Shown here: one piece after another, positions 8,903 to 18,140 of the stretch
Numbering within the stretch: position 1 is the stretch's first letter
Layout: each line of letters starts with the position of its first letter
Assembly: GCA_963713545.1 (NCBI GenBank)
Contig: CAVQME010000010.1
Location: forward strand, 434,001-498,000
Reading direction: 5' to 3'
DNA length: 64,000 bases
Origin: CAVPLM01 sp963713545
Lineage (GTDB): Bacteria; Actinomycetota; Thermoleophilia; RBG-16-64-13
Notes under the pieces: generated by a model
Seen by the model: only the letters and a program-made list of their open reading frames with translations
The model's database searches: none
Told to the model about the DNA's origin: nothing
Program-made: the position numbers and the translations under genes

Positions 8903-8931
8903 ATTCTATAGTTATATAGTTAAATGTGCAA
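8903..8931 (-). promoter_or_regulatory. Sigma-70-like promoter of the fhs operon
   Basis: On the minus strand TTGCAC (8931-8926) is followed by a 17-base spacer and TAGAAT (8908-8903). This AT-rich patch stands out sharply from the G+C-rich surroundings and lies about 115 bases before the fhs ATG, leaving a long leader. The match is good but not experimentally supported. Confidence 0.55.
8906..8919. promoter_or_regulatory. Candidate GntR operator in the fhs/gntR divergent region
   Basis: The inverted repeat CTATA-GTTA-TATAG overlaps the -10 box and spacer of the fhs promoter and lies 52 bases before the gntR start. A GntR-family regulator encoded next door usually binds such short AT-rich palindromes. 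Control of both divergent units by this regulator is an inference. Confidence 0.4.
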
Positions 8932-8970
8932 GCCTCGAACGCATAACTGAAGCGGAGGCGGAAGAGACGG

Positions 8971-9804
8971 GTGGCGGATAACAGTACAGCCACGGCGCCC
9001 TCAGGGGCCCAGCCCTCGGGATCGGCGTCGGCGCGCACCGGCACGGCCGAATATAAAGGCCGGAGCTCTCACGAGCCGGCCTACCTTCACATCGCCAACG
9101 CCATCGCCGAGCAGATCGGGGCCGGCCAGTATCGCCCCGGCGATCAGCTACCCACAGAGCCTCAACTGCGGGCCGAGTTCGGGGTGAGCCCCATGACGGT
9201 ACGCCGTGCGGTCAACATCTTGCTCGACCGAGGCCTGGTCACGACCACCCAGGGCAAGGGCACGTTCGTCCGGTCCCCGGACCTGGGCGGGGCGATCTTC
9301 AAGCTGCAGGAGATCACCGATCTGTGGACGGACGATACTTCCGTTGACGTAGTGTTGCTGGAAGCAAGGATCTTGCCTGCCGACGAGCGTGTGGCCACCA
9401 TGCTGCAACTCACCCCCGGTGATCCCACCGTCTACATGCGCCGGCTGATCCGGCGCAAGGGAGTCACCCTTATCTACCAGCTGGAGCACGTGGTGTACGA
9501 CGAGCGTCGACCCCTGGTGGAGGCGCAGCTGCAGATCACGTCGCTGGAAGGACTGCTTTACTCGGCCCAGGGTGAGGGGATGCCGAGCGGCCGCTTGACT
9601 ATCCAGGCGGTGAGCCTCGGTGCCGAGGCGGCCGGGTTCCTTGGCGTGGCCGACGGTTCTCCCGCCTTCTGTCTCGAGAGCCTGTTCCACGATTTCGAGG
9701 GGCGGCCGGTGAGTTGGGGGAGGTTCCTCTGTCGAGCCGATCAGTTCCGCCTGACCACCCACATCGGCGTCCCCGCCAATCACTTGGGAGAGCCGGCCGC
9801 ATGA
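8971..9804 (+). CDS. GntR family transcriptional regulator (HutC/UTRA type)
   Basis: A 277-residue regulator. Residues ~30-95 form a winged helix (AYLHIANAIAEQIGAG, PTEPQLRAEFGVSPMTVRRA, GLVTTTQGKGTFV); residues ~110-270 form a UTRA effector domain (VYMRRLIRRKGVTLIYQLEHV). The first ~30 residues are a low-complexity tail. The start is GTG at 8971 after GCGGAGGCGG. It diverges from the fhs operon, and its stop overlaps the corrinoid gene start (ATGA), so it is the first gene of the corrinoid-formate dehydrogenase unit. The effector is unknown; a methylated substrate or one-carbon metabolite would fit the context. Confidence 0.85.
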   Translation: MADNSTATAPSGAQPSGSASARTGTAEYKGRSSHEPAYLHIANAIAEQIGAGQYRPGDQLPTEPQLRAEFGVSPMTVRRAVNILLDRGLVTTTQGKGTFVRSPDLGGAIFKLQEITDLWTDDTSVDVVLLEARILPADERVATMLQLTPGDPTVYMRRLIRRKGVTLIYQLEHVVYDERRPLVEAQLQITSLEGLLYSAQGEGMPSGRLTIQAVSLGAEAAGFLGVADGSPAFCLESLFHDFEGRPVSWGRFLCRADQFRLTTHIGVPANHLGEPAA

Positions 9805-10505
9805 ACTTGGGGGCTATCAGCAGCGCTGTGGCGGCACTGGACGAGAAGACCGTCCTTCGCCTGGTGAAGGAGGCGCTTGCCGCCGGAGAGAATTCGGTCG
9901 ATATCGTGCACGCCGTGCAGGCGGGGATGCGCGCCGTAGGCGAACGCTACGAGCAGCAGGACATCTTCCTCTCGGGCCTGATCATGGCGGGCGAGATCTT
10001 CAGGGGTGTGATGGAGCTGGCGCAGCCCGGGCTGGAGAGCGAGCTGGAGAACGAGCCCATGGGAGACGCGTACGGCCGAGTCCTGCTGGGTACTGTGGCG
10101 GGAGATATCCACGACATCGGCAAAAACATGGCCGCGCTCGCGTTCCGCACGTTCGGGTTCACGGTGGAGGATCTGGGCGTCAACGTCCCCCCGGAGAGGT
10201 TCGTGGAAGCGGCCAGGGACTTCAAGCCGGATATCGTGGGACTGTCCGGACTGCTTTCGATAGCCTTCACCGCCATGCGCGATACGGTGGCGCTCTGCCG
10301 TGAGAAGGCCTCGGGGCAGCCGCAGATGCCTATTTTCGTGATCGGGGGCGGAACAATAGACGAGCACGTGGCGCTGTACGTCGGCGCCGACCTCTGGACC
10401 AACGACGCCATGGAGGGTGTCCGCCTCTGCCAGCACATGCTGGAAGAAAGGAGAGGGACATCGATGGGCTCCCGGCGGGCGGCGAACAACACAAGTAGTC
10501 ACTGA
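9801..10505 (+). CDS. Corrinoid (B12-binding) methyltransferase protein
   Basis: A 234-residue methyl carrier of the MtaC/MttC type. The helical cap covers residues ~1-90 (GMRAVGERYEQQDIFLSGLIMAGEI); the B12 domain follows with GTVAGDIHDIGKNM, whose His coordinates cobalt, then VGLSGLLSIAFTAM and VIGGGTIDEHV. Unlike the copy at 1583-2219 this one is intact. No methyltransferase of the MtaB or MttB type is adjacent, so its partner enzymes must lie elsewhere; the URO-D protein across the divergent promoter is the nearest candidate. Translationally coupled to gntR. Confidence 0.88.
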   Translation: MNLGAISSAVAALDEKTVLRLVKEALAAGENSVDIVHAVQAGMRAVGERYEQQDIFLSGLIMAGEIFRGVMELAQPGLESELENEPMGDAYGRVLLGTVAGDIHDIGKNMAALAFRTFGFTVEDLGVNVPPERFVEAARDFKPDIVGLSGLLSIAFTAMRDTVALCREKASGQPQMPIFVIGGGTIDEHVALYVGADLWTNDAMEGVRLCQHMLEERRGTSMGSRRAANNTSSH

Positions 10506-10519
10506 TGGCGAGGTCGTAG

Positions 10520-11038
10520 ATGAGTTCAGCTACAGCGAAAGAGGGGCCGGCATCGATCGCCCCTCGATCGGAGGAAAGCCTGGCGAGCATACTTGACAGA
10601 CTACTGGCGCCGTATGCCGGCGAGAAGGCAGAAATGATCCCGATACTGCAGCATGTCCAGCAGGTGTTGGGCTATCTTCCCGAGGAGGCGATGAGGCGGA
10701 TCGCGCGGTTTCTCCGCGTGCCGGAATCCACGGTCTTCGGCGTGGCGACCTTCTACGCCCAGTTCAAGTTCGCGCCCGTCGGCCGGAACGTCATCAAAGT
10801 GTGTCGGGGCACCGGCTGCTATGTCAAAGGCGCCCCCAGGCTGCTGGACGAGATCGAGAAGCTGCTGGGCATAAAGGACGGCGAAACGACCCTTGACCTG
10901 GAATACACGTTGGAGACGGTCGCGTGCTTCGGTTCCTGTGCCCTTGCGCCGGTAGTGGTGGTCAACGGGAAGGTGTACGGCTCGGTGACACCCGAGAGAG
11001 TGAAGTCTATAGTGGGTTACAGAGACCAGGAGCACTGA
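10520..11038 (+). CDS. NuoE-like [2Fe-2S] subunit of NAD-linked formate dehydrogenase
   Basis: A 172-residue thioredoxin-like ferredoxin subunit. The helical N-terminal half contains LQHVQQVLGYLPEEAMRRIARFL and VFGVATFYAQFKF; the Fe-S half has CRGTGC and later CFGSCALAP, giving the four Cys of the [2Fe-2S] cluster. It passes electrons between the FMN/NAD subunit and the rest of the complex. Directly followed by the NuoF-like and FdhA genes, it is best read as part of an NAD(P)-dependent, possibly electron-bifurcating formate dehydrogenase rather than respiratory complex I. Confidence 0.88.
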   Translation: MSSATAKEGPASIAPRSEESLASILDRLLAPYAGEKAEMIPILQHVQQVLGYLPEEAMRRIARFLRVPESTVFGVATFYAQFKFAPVGRNVIKVCRGTGCYVKGAPRLLDEIEKLLGIKDGETTLDLEYTLETVACFGSCALAPVVVVNGKVYGSVTPERVKSIVGYRDQEH

Positions 11039-11051
11039 GCGGGAGAACGTG

Positions 11052-13001
11052 ATGGATCTCAACGAATTGCGAAGCCTCGCGGTCTCACGGCGGGAGGCGA
11101 TGCCTTCGGGCGCCAAGCCCCGCATCTTGATAGGCACGGGCACGTGCGGCACGGCTGCCGGCGCCGATGACATTCTGGAGACCCTCAACGAAGAACTGGC
11201 CAAGAGCGAGCTGGAGGCCGACGTCGTCCAGGTGGGCTGCATCGGGCTCTGCTATGCCGAGCCCCTCATCGAGATAGCGAAACCCGGTCGGCCCAGCGTC
11301 TTCTATGGGAACCTCACTCCTGAGCTCATGTCCGAGCTCTTTCGGGACTATCTGATGGGGGATGATCCCCGCCCCGATCTCGCCCTCGGTACGCGGGGCG
11401 AAGGTGCCATCCCCGACATCCCTGGCTTTACCGATCTGCCGGTGCTGAAGCCTCAGGTGCGCATCGCCCTACGGAACTGCGGGAACATCGACCCGGCCGA
11501 CATCGACCACTACCTAGCCGAGGGCGGCTACTCCGGGCTGGCCAAAGCCCTCAATATGACCCAGCAGGAGGCCATCGATGAGGTCAAGCGGTCGGGACTG
11601 CGCGGTCGCGGTGGGGCGGGTTTCTCCACCGGTCTCAAGTGGCAGTTCTGCTACGACGCTCCCGGTACTCAGAAATACATCATCTGCAACGCCGACGAGG
11701 GTGACCCGGGTGCTTTCATGGACAGAGCCGTCCTCGAAGGTGACCCTCATGCCGTACTCGAGGGTATGCTCATCGGCGCCTACGCCATCGGCGCCTCCGA
11801 GGGTTTCATCTACGTACGTGCCGAATACCCACTGGCCATCGAGAGATTGGCCACAGCTATGGGGCAGATGGAGCAGTACGGTCTGCTGGGAGACGACATC
11901 CTGGACTCCGGCTTTGGCTTCCGCCTGAAGATCAAAGAGGGTGCCGGCGCCTTTGTATGCGGCGAAGAGACCGCGCTGATGGCCTCCATAGAGGGTGCCC
12001 GGGGAATGCCGCGGCCCCGTCCTCCCTTCCCGGCTGTCTCCGGACTCTGGGGCAAACCCACCAATATCAACAATGTGGAGACCTGGGCCGACGTCTCGGC
12101 CATCTTCCAGAGAGGAGCCGACTGGTACGCCGGCTACGGCACGGAGCAGAGCACCGGCACCAAGACCTTCTCGCTGGTGGGCAAGGTCAACCGCACCGGC
12201 CTCATCGAGGTGCCGATGGGAATCACGCTGAGGGAGATCATCCACGGCGTCGGCGGCGGGATCCCGGATGACAAGCAGTTCAAGGCTGTACAGACGGGGG
12301 GCCCTTCGGGCGGTTGCCTGCCCGCGAGTTTCCTCGATTCGCCGGTTGATTACGAATCACTGGCAGCCGCCGGCTCCATCGTGGGTTCAGGCGGCATGGT
12401 CGTCATGGATGAGGACACCTGCATGGTGGATGTGGCCAGATACTTCCTCACCTTCACGCAACTCGAATCCTGCGGCAAATGCATCCCCTGCCGCTGGGGC
12501 ACTAAGCAGATGCTGGATATCCTCGAGGGGATCGTCGGGGGTGACGGCCGCCCGGGAGACATCGAACTGCTCCTGGAGCTGGGCGAGGCCGTGAAGAACG
12601 GCTCGCTCTGCGCTCTCGGGGGAACGGCTCCGAATCCCGTTCTGACCACCATCCGCTACTTCAGGGACGAGTACGAGGCCCATATCTATCGGAAGTGTTG
12701 CCCGGCACTGTCTTGCAAGGCCCTGGTGGACTACTGGATCGACGCGGACAGGTGCCAGGGGTGCCACCGGTGCGCCCGTGTCTGCCCGGCCGAAGCCATC
12801 AAGGGCACCAGCCGGATGGTGCACGTGATCGACCAGGCCAGATGTACCAAATGCGGCAGCTGCTTCAGTGTCTGTGCGCCCAGATTCCGGGCTGTGGCCA
12901 AGAGCTCGGGAGAGCCACTAGAAGCCCCCGCCGAGCCCATTCCCGTGCGCGCCAGGCACGTTGATCGAAGTCACGCGGAGTCGACGGGAGGCAACCGATG
13001 A
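11052..13001 (+). CDS. NuoF-like FMN/NAD-binding subunit of formate dehydrogenase
   Basis: A 649-residue three-part protein: an N-terminal thioredoxin-like [2Fe-2S] domain (GTGTCGTAAG, VGCIGLCYAEP), the NuoF core with GRGGAGFSTGLKW for NADH/FMN and SCGKCIPCRWGT for the N3 cluster, and a C-terminal pair of [4Fe-4S] motifs (CQGCHRCARVCP and CTKCGSCFSVC). This layout is that of HydB/HndC/HylB subunits of bifurcating hydrogenases and formate dehydrogenases. ATG at 11052 is preferred to GTG at 11049 for spacing to GGGAG. It overlaps fdhA by four bases. Bifurcation is inferred from domain layout only. Confidence 0.9.
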   Translation: MDLNELRSLAVSRREAMPSGAKPRILIGTGTCGTAAGADDILETLNEELAKSELEADVVQVGCIGLCYAEPLIEIAKPGRPSVFYGNLTPELMSELFRDYLMGDDPRPDLALGTRGEGAIPDIPGFTDLPVLKPQVRIALRNCGNIDPADIDHYLAEGGYSGLAKALNMTQQEAIDEVKRSGLRGRGGAGFSTGLKWQFCYDAPGTQKYIICNADEGDPGAFMDRAVLEGDPHAVLEGMLIGAYAIGASEGFIYVRAEYPLAIERLATAMGQMEQYGLLGDDILDSGFGFRLKIKEGAGAFVCGEETALMASIEGARGMPRPRPPFPAVSGLWGKPTNINNVETWADVSAIFQRGADWYAGYGTEQSTGTKTFSLVGKVNRTGLIEVPMGITLREIIHGVGGGIPDDKQFKAVQTGGPSGGCLPASFLDSPVDYESLAAAGSIVGSGGMVVMDEDTCMVDVARYFLTFTQLESCGKCIPCRWGTKQMLDILEGIVGGDGRPGDIELLLELGEAVKNGSLCALGGTAPNPVLTTIRYFRDEYEAHIYRKCCPALSCKALVDYWIDADRCQGCHRCARVCPAEAIKGTSRMVHVIDQARCTKCGSCFSVCAPRFRAVAKSSGEPLEAPAEPIPVRARHVDRSHAESTGGNR

Positions 13002-15961
13002 CGACAACCCACACCAACGTGAGCAGTTTTCGCAGAGTGGGGACCGTCACCCTGACGATCGATGGAAAAGAGATCAGGGTCCACGAAGGAACGACGGTGC
13101 TGGAGGCGGCGCGAAAAGCCGGCATCTACATCCCCACCCTCTGCTACGACGAGGACCTCGTGCCCTACGGGGGCTGCCGCCTCTGCATCGTGGAGATAGA
13201 GAACATGCGGGGCCTGCCCACCTCCTGCACCACGGTGGTCGCGGAAGGTATGGTCGTCCACACGGAGACCCCTGCGGTCGAGCAGTCGCGCCGCATCACC
13301 ATGGAACTCATCATGGCCAATCACCACGGCGACTGTCTGACGTGCGCCAAGAACCAGGAATGCGAGCTGCAGACGGTGGCCCGCTACGTCGGGACCGATG
13401 AAGAGCACTACAACAGGATGCGCAAGAGTCAGGATACCGTCCCTCTGGACGACAGCAACCCCGCGTACATCCGGGACATGAACAAATGCATCCTCTGTGC
13501 CCGCTGCGTACGCGCGTGCCACGAGATAACCGGGATCGACGCCATCGACCTTGCCTTTAGAGGCGATGCCGCCACGATTAGCACCTTCGGCGACGGTCCG
13601 ATCCTGCTCTCCCGCTGCGAGACCTGCGGTGAGTGCGTCGGCCGCTGTCCGTCAGGCGCTCTGGTCTTCAGAAAGTGCCGTCAAGCCACTCACGAAATCA
13701 AGACCACGTGCCCTTACTGCGCTGTGGGCTGTCAGATGTACCTCGGCGTGCGTGGTGGCGAGATAGTCGGTGTTCGCCCCGACAAGGAAGGCCCGGCCAA
13801 CGAGGGACACCTCTGCGTCAAGGGGCGCTTCGGCATCGCGGACTTCGTCAATCACGAGAGTCGCATCAAGACCCCCCTCATCAAGAGGGACGGGGTGTTC
13901 GAAGAAGCCACCTGGGACGAAGCTCTCGACTTGGTGGCCGATAGGTTCAAGGCGTTTGCGCCGCACGAGATCGGGGTGGTGTCCTCGGCACGGAGCACCA
14001 ACGAAGACAACTACGTCATGCAGAAGTTCGGGAGGGTGGTGCTCCGCACCAACAACATAGACCACTGCGCCCGTCTCTGACACGCTCCCACGGTGGCCGG
14101 TCTGGCCACCACGTTCGGTAGCGGGGCCATGACGAACAACATCGACGACTTCGCCAACGCCAGGTGTATCTTCGCCATCGGCACCAACACGGCAGAGGCA
14201 CACCCGGTGCTGGCGATGAAGCTGCGGCGGATCGTCAGGAACAGCGGAGCCAAGCTCATAGTCGCCAACCCGATGGAGGTCGACCTCGTACGTGACGCCG
14301 ACCTCTGGATACGCCTGAAGTACGGGACGGACGTCGCCCTGCTGATGGGCATGTGCCGGATCATTCTCGACGAGGGTCTGCACGATGCCAGTTTCGTCGA
14401 GGAGCGTTGCGAGGACTTCGAGGACTTCCGGAGGTCACTCCAGGACTACCCGCTGGACCGCGTGTCAGAGATCACCGGGGTGGATGCCGATCTGCTGGTT
14501 AAGGCCGCCCGAATGTACGCCGAGAACAGCCCGGCGACCACGCTGTACGCGATGGGCATCTGTGAGCACAGCCATGGGACGGACAACGTGATCGCCGTGG
14601 GCAACCTGGCGATGCTCACCGGCAACGTCGGCAGACCCGGGGGCGGCGTCAACCCCCTGCGCGGCCAGAACAACGTGCAGGGTGCGTGCGACATGGGGGC
14701 CCTCCCCAACGTCTTACCCGGCTACCAGGATGTGGACGATGAGGCCGCGCGGAGGAGGTTCGAAGAGGCCTGGGGGGTCACGCTCGACCCCGAGCCGGGC
14801 ATGAAGCTCACCGAGATGATGCCCGCCGCTTCCGTGGGAGAGTTGAAAGCCCTCTACATCATGGGCGAGAACCCAGTGCTGACCGATCCCGACGGCAACC
14901 ACATCATCAAGGCTCTCAGTAACCTCGATTTCTTCGTCTTCCAGGATCTGTTCCTCAACGAGACCGCCGAGCTCGCCGACGTCGTCCTGCCGGCGGTGAG
15001 CTTCGCGGAGAAGGACGGCACTTTCACCAACACCGAACGCCGCGTGCAGAGGGTCCGCAAGGCCATCGAGCCGGTGGGCGACAGCAGACCCGACTGGTGG
15101 ATAGTGAGTCAGATAGCCAAGCGTATGGGCGCCGCAGGCTTCGACTACGATCATCCGTCCGAGATCATGGACGAGGTCGCCCGGCTCACCCCTAGCTACG
15201 GGGGTATCAACTATGCGCGATTGGAAGAGGGTAGCCTGCAATGGCCTTGCCCGAGCGAAGACCATCCCGGGACGTGCGTCATGTACTCCGACATCTTCTC
15301 CCGGCCGAGCGGCAAGGGGAGGTTCGTTCCCCTGCGGTATCGTCCGCCGGCCGAGGACACCAGCGACGAATACCCGCTGTTGCTGATGACAGGCCGCCGC
15401 CTGTACCACTATCACGCCACCATGACGAGAAAGGTGGACGTGCTGAATGTCCTGATGCCCGAGGAACTCGCGGAGATGAACCCAGAGGACGCGGAACTGC
15501 TGGGCATCGACACAGGGGACACGGTGGAGCTCGCTTCTGAGCAGGGCGAGGTCGAGGTGAGAGCAAGGGTGACGACGGCAGTGCCCGCCGGAATGGTGGC
15601 CATGGCCTTCCACTTCGCCGAGTGCCCTACCAACCGGCTGATCAGCTCGCGACCGGAGTCGCTCGACCCCGTGACCAAGACACCGGCTTACAAAACATGC
15701 CCTGTGAAGATCAAGAGACTCGAATACGCCACGGCTGCGGACGCCATGCTGGCCGCCCTGCACCGCGCCAGCCAGGATGGCGATTTCCTCGAACGCCTCT
15801 TGGACGCTCCCGAGGAGGCACTGCTCAAATACCGGCTGGCAGATGAGGAGAGGGCGGCTATCGTCGGTGGCGACATAGAGGACATTGAGTCCTACGTCGG
15901 CAAGCTGGACGAGCGCCTCAGGAGTTGGCTCATGGTAAGGCTCTATCAGGAGCGGTGGTAG
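12998..15961 (+). CDS. fdhA: Formate dehydrogenase alpha subunit, selenocysteine-containing
   Basis: A 987-residue selenoprotein. It starts with NuoG-like Fe-S domains: [2Fe-2S] CYDEDLVPYGGCRLC, the His-Cys site HHGDCLTCAKNQEC, and two [4Fe-4S] motifs (CILCARCVRAC, CETCGECVGRC); the molybdopterin part begins with CPYCAVGCQMYLGVRGG. The TGA at 14078-14080 falls in HCARL-U-HAPTVAGL, exactly where formate dehydrogenases carry Sec or Cys as the Mo/W ligand, and the same frame continues 626 codons to 15961. The hairpin at 14092-14110 supports Sec insertion. Read without recoding it appears as two separate genes. The ATG overlaps the nuoF-like stop. Confidence 0.95.
14078..14114 (+). promoter_or_regulatory. 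UGA codon plus SECIS hairpin of fdhA
   Basis: After the TGA and 18 bases comes the loop GGTCT (14099-14103) closed by a perfect 7-bp stem (14092-14098 with 14104-14110). The E. coli fdhF SECIS has, from memory, the same GGUCU apical loop the same 18 bases after its UGA. Lower pairing continues weakly with a small bulge near 14111-14112. This element would recruit SelB with Sec-tRNA; selA, selB, selC and selD are not in the window. Confidence 0.88.
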
Positions 15962-16047
15962 CTCAGGCACCCGGGGACCACCAGGACTGCGTCGATCTGC
16001 GCACCACCGGGGGCAGCGGTCGAACTCGCCCGGGAGCTACGGAGTCG

Positions 16048-16971
16048 CTAGTCCGGCTGGCAACCGCGTGGTGACGAGCCGTCGAGTGACATATTGTCCG
16101 CCGCAGCACCGCCGGGAGCCGGTGAGTTCTGCCCGTCGCCGTCCGGCGGCCGGCTTTGCTGCGCGGCGCCCGCGCCGCGCAGTTGGCTGCCTCGTTTCGC
16201 GGCAGCCGCCGTCGCTCGCTGGAACGCCTCGCGGACCTGTCGCCCCTCGAGAATGCCTATGCCCGCACTGTCCGAACAGGTCGAGGTGCGCTCGCCCAGT
16301 AAGTCGGCCGGCGAATCAGAGTGGAGTTCAAGCAGCCGTGCTGCCGCCAAGGCGGACAGCCGCACCACCCTCCGGGCCGTGGCCCGGGGCAGGCCCGCGG
16401 CCACGGCCCCATCTTCCAGGCCCTCCACCGCGAGCGCCAGAAAGGCCGGCCCCGATCCCGCCACCGCCGTCACCGCGTCCAGCATGCTCTCGGGGACGGA
16501 TCTCACCACTCCCAAGCAGGCAAAAAGCTCCGAAACGGCCTCGACTTCCGCGGTAGGCATCCCCTGTTCGGGGGCGATGGCCACCGCCCCGACCCCGAGC
16601 TCGACCCCCAGGTTCGGCATTACCCGGAAGAGGCACGGGCCCGGACCCACGCCGGCCCGGATCTGTTCGAGCGCCACCCCGGCCATCGACGAGATAAGGA
16701 TCTGCTTGTCGCGCAGCCGAGACGCGATGGCGCCGAGGACCTCCGATGCGTCCTTCGGCTTGACCACAACCAGTACAGCATCCGTCCCGGCCACCAGGTC
16801 GTCCAGAGACCCGGCGATCGACACCCGGCCCGGCGTGACCAGACGTTGCGCCGCGGTCTCGATCTTGTCCCACACGATCAACCGGACTCCTGCCCCCTCG
16901 CAGCGGAGCCAGCCCTTGACCAGAGCGGAGCCCATATTGCCGGTACCTATGACCCCCACAGTGTTGATCAT
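16048..16971 (-). CDS. proC: Pyrroline-5-carboxylate reductase family protein
   Basis: A 307-residue NAD(P)-dependent reductase that would convert pyrroline-5-carboxylate to proline. The Rossmann motif VGVIGTGNMGSALVKGWL opens the protein, followed by VKPKDASEVL, LFRVMPNLGVELGVG and the helical-domain AVAGSGPAFLALAVEGLEDGA. The usual C-terminal VTSPGGTT loop, which helps form the active site, is replaced by TSTCSDSA (around residues 238-245), and a ~35-residue polar tail rich in Gly, Ala and Gln follows. It could be a divergent P5C reductase or a paralogue with another substrate. Its ATG overlaps the stop of the alcohol dehydrogenase gene. Confidence 0.75.
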   Translation of the reverse strand: MINTVGVIGTGNMGSALVKGWLRCEGAGVRLIVWDKIETAAQRLVTPGRVSIAGSLDDLVAGTDAVLVVVKPKDASEVLGAIASRLRDKQILISSMAGVALEQIRAGVGPGPCLFRVMPNLGVELGVGAVAIAPEQGMPTAEVEAVSELFACLGVVRSVPESMLDAVTAVAGSGPAFLALAVEGLEDGAVAAGLPRATARRVVRLSALAAARLLELHSDSPADLLGERTSTCSDSAGIGILEGRQVREAFQRATAAAAKRGSQLRGAGAAQQSRPPDGDGQNSPAPGGAAADNMSLDGSSPRGCQPD

Positions 16972-18011
16972 GCCGCTACTCCCGGAGCCACGGCTATCTT
17001 CACCAGCGACCGATCGGCGACCAGACGCTCGAGGCCTTTCTCGACCAGGTCGGCCAGAGGGATGACAGCGGAGAGCATGCCGTGGGTCCTGAACCTCCGG
17101 GAGGAAAGATACTCGAGGCAGACTCGCGCCTCGTCGGCGGTGTAGGCGAGACTCGAAATCAGATCGATCTCCCTCAACGCCAGCATCGCCGGAACCACCG
17201 AGACAGGTGCTCCTCCCGCTCCCAGGTTGAGCACCTGACCCCCGGCCCGGCTCAAGTTGAAGCAGAGCTCGAGGGATGCAGGCACCCCGGCACATTCCAC
17301 CACGAGGTCGGCTCCCACCCCGGCATAGAGGCTATGGATACGTTCTGGGAGCGTATCAGCCTCTGCCACCGGGTCGAGGACCAGATCGGCTCCCAGCGTC
17401 GCGGCCAGAGCGCGCTTCTCCTCGACCACTTCCAGGGCGGTCACGTGCCGGGCGCCCCCCAGCTCGAGGAGTTGGACGGCGGAAAGGCCGATGGGGCCGC
17501 ATCCGGAGACCACCACGTTGTCGCCCATCCGGAAGGAAGATTGGACGATCCCCCTCAGAGCCGTGGCCATGGTGTCGGTGAGCACGGCGTCGGCGAAGGA
17601 CACGCCGTCAGGGATCGGGTAGAGCATCTGTCGGGCGTCTTTCACCAGCATGTACTCGGCCATGCCCCCATCCCGGCAAAGGCCGTTGGTCTGCGCGACT
17701 CCGTCGACACAGAGGGAGGGACGGCCCCGGAGGCAGTGGTAGCAGCGGCCGCACGAGCCGGGAGGACCCGCCACCACCCTATCGCCCACCGAGAGACCGG
17801 CGACACCCTGGCCGAGTTGGGCGACCACCCCCACGTTCTCGTGGCCGGGCACAAAGCCGGGAGAGAACATCCCTTCGTAATAGATATGCAGATCGGTCCC
17901 GCAGATCCCGCATAGCTCGATCTTCACCACCGCTTCACCCGTGCCCGCCTCCGGGACAGGACGGTCCACTATGCGGATGGTCTTTGCTCCCTCGTACAGA
18001 GCTGCCTTCAA
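16968..18011 (-). CDS. Zinc-dependent medium-chain alcohol dehydrogenase
   Basis: A 347-residue MDR-family enzyme. Catalytic zinc ligands lie in CGICGTD (Cys near residue 35) and GHENVG; the structural zinc site GSCGRCYHCLRGRPSLC has four Cys; the nucleotide motif GCGPIGLSAVQL follows. The pattern resembles threonine, sorbitol and related dehydrogenases; the substrate cannot be assigned. TTG start at 18011 with GGAGG seven bases upstream. Coupled to the proC-like gene by an ATGA overlap, which hints at an amino-acid or amino-alcohol oxidation role. Confidence 0.82.
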   Translation of the reverse strand: MKAALYEGAKTIRIVDRPVPEAGTGEAVVKIELCGICGTDLHIYYEGMFSPGFVPGHENVGVVAQLGQGVAGLSVGDRVVAGPPGSCGRCYHCLRGRPSLCVDGVAQTNGLCRDGGMAEYMLVKDARQMLYPIPDGVSFADAVLTDTMATALRGIVQSSFRMGDNVVVSGCGPIGLSAVQLLELGGARHVTALEVVEEKRALAATLGADLVLDPVAEADTLPERIHSLYAGVGADLVVECAGVPASLELCFNLSRAGGQVLNLGAGGAPVSVVPAMLALREIDLISSLAYTADEARVCLEYLSSRRFRTHGMLSAVIPLADLVEKGLERLVADRSLVKIAVAPGVAA

Positions 18012-18140
18012 CGAGCGACCTCCGGGCGCGGCTCTATGGCGCGGACTTCACGCCGATTTTACACGACCCTGCGTAGACTCCGGTTGCAGGCCCGGTTTCC
18101 CGGGCAACCCGAAGTCGATCGAGCAAGAGTGGTGACGGAC

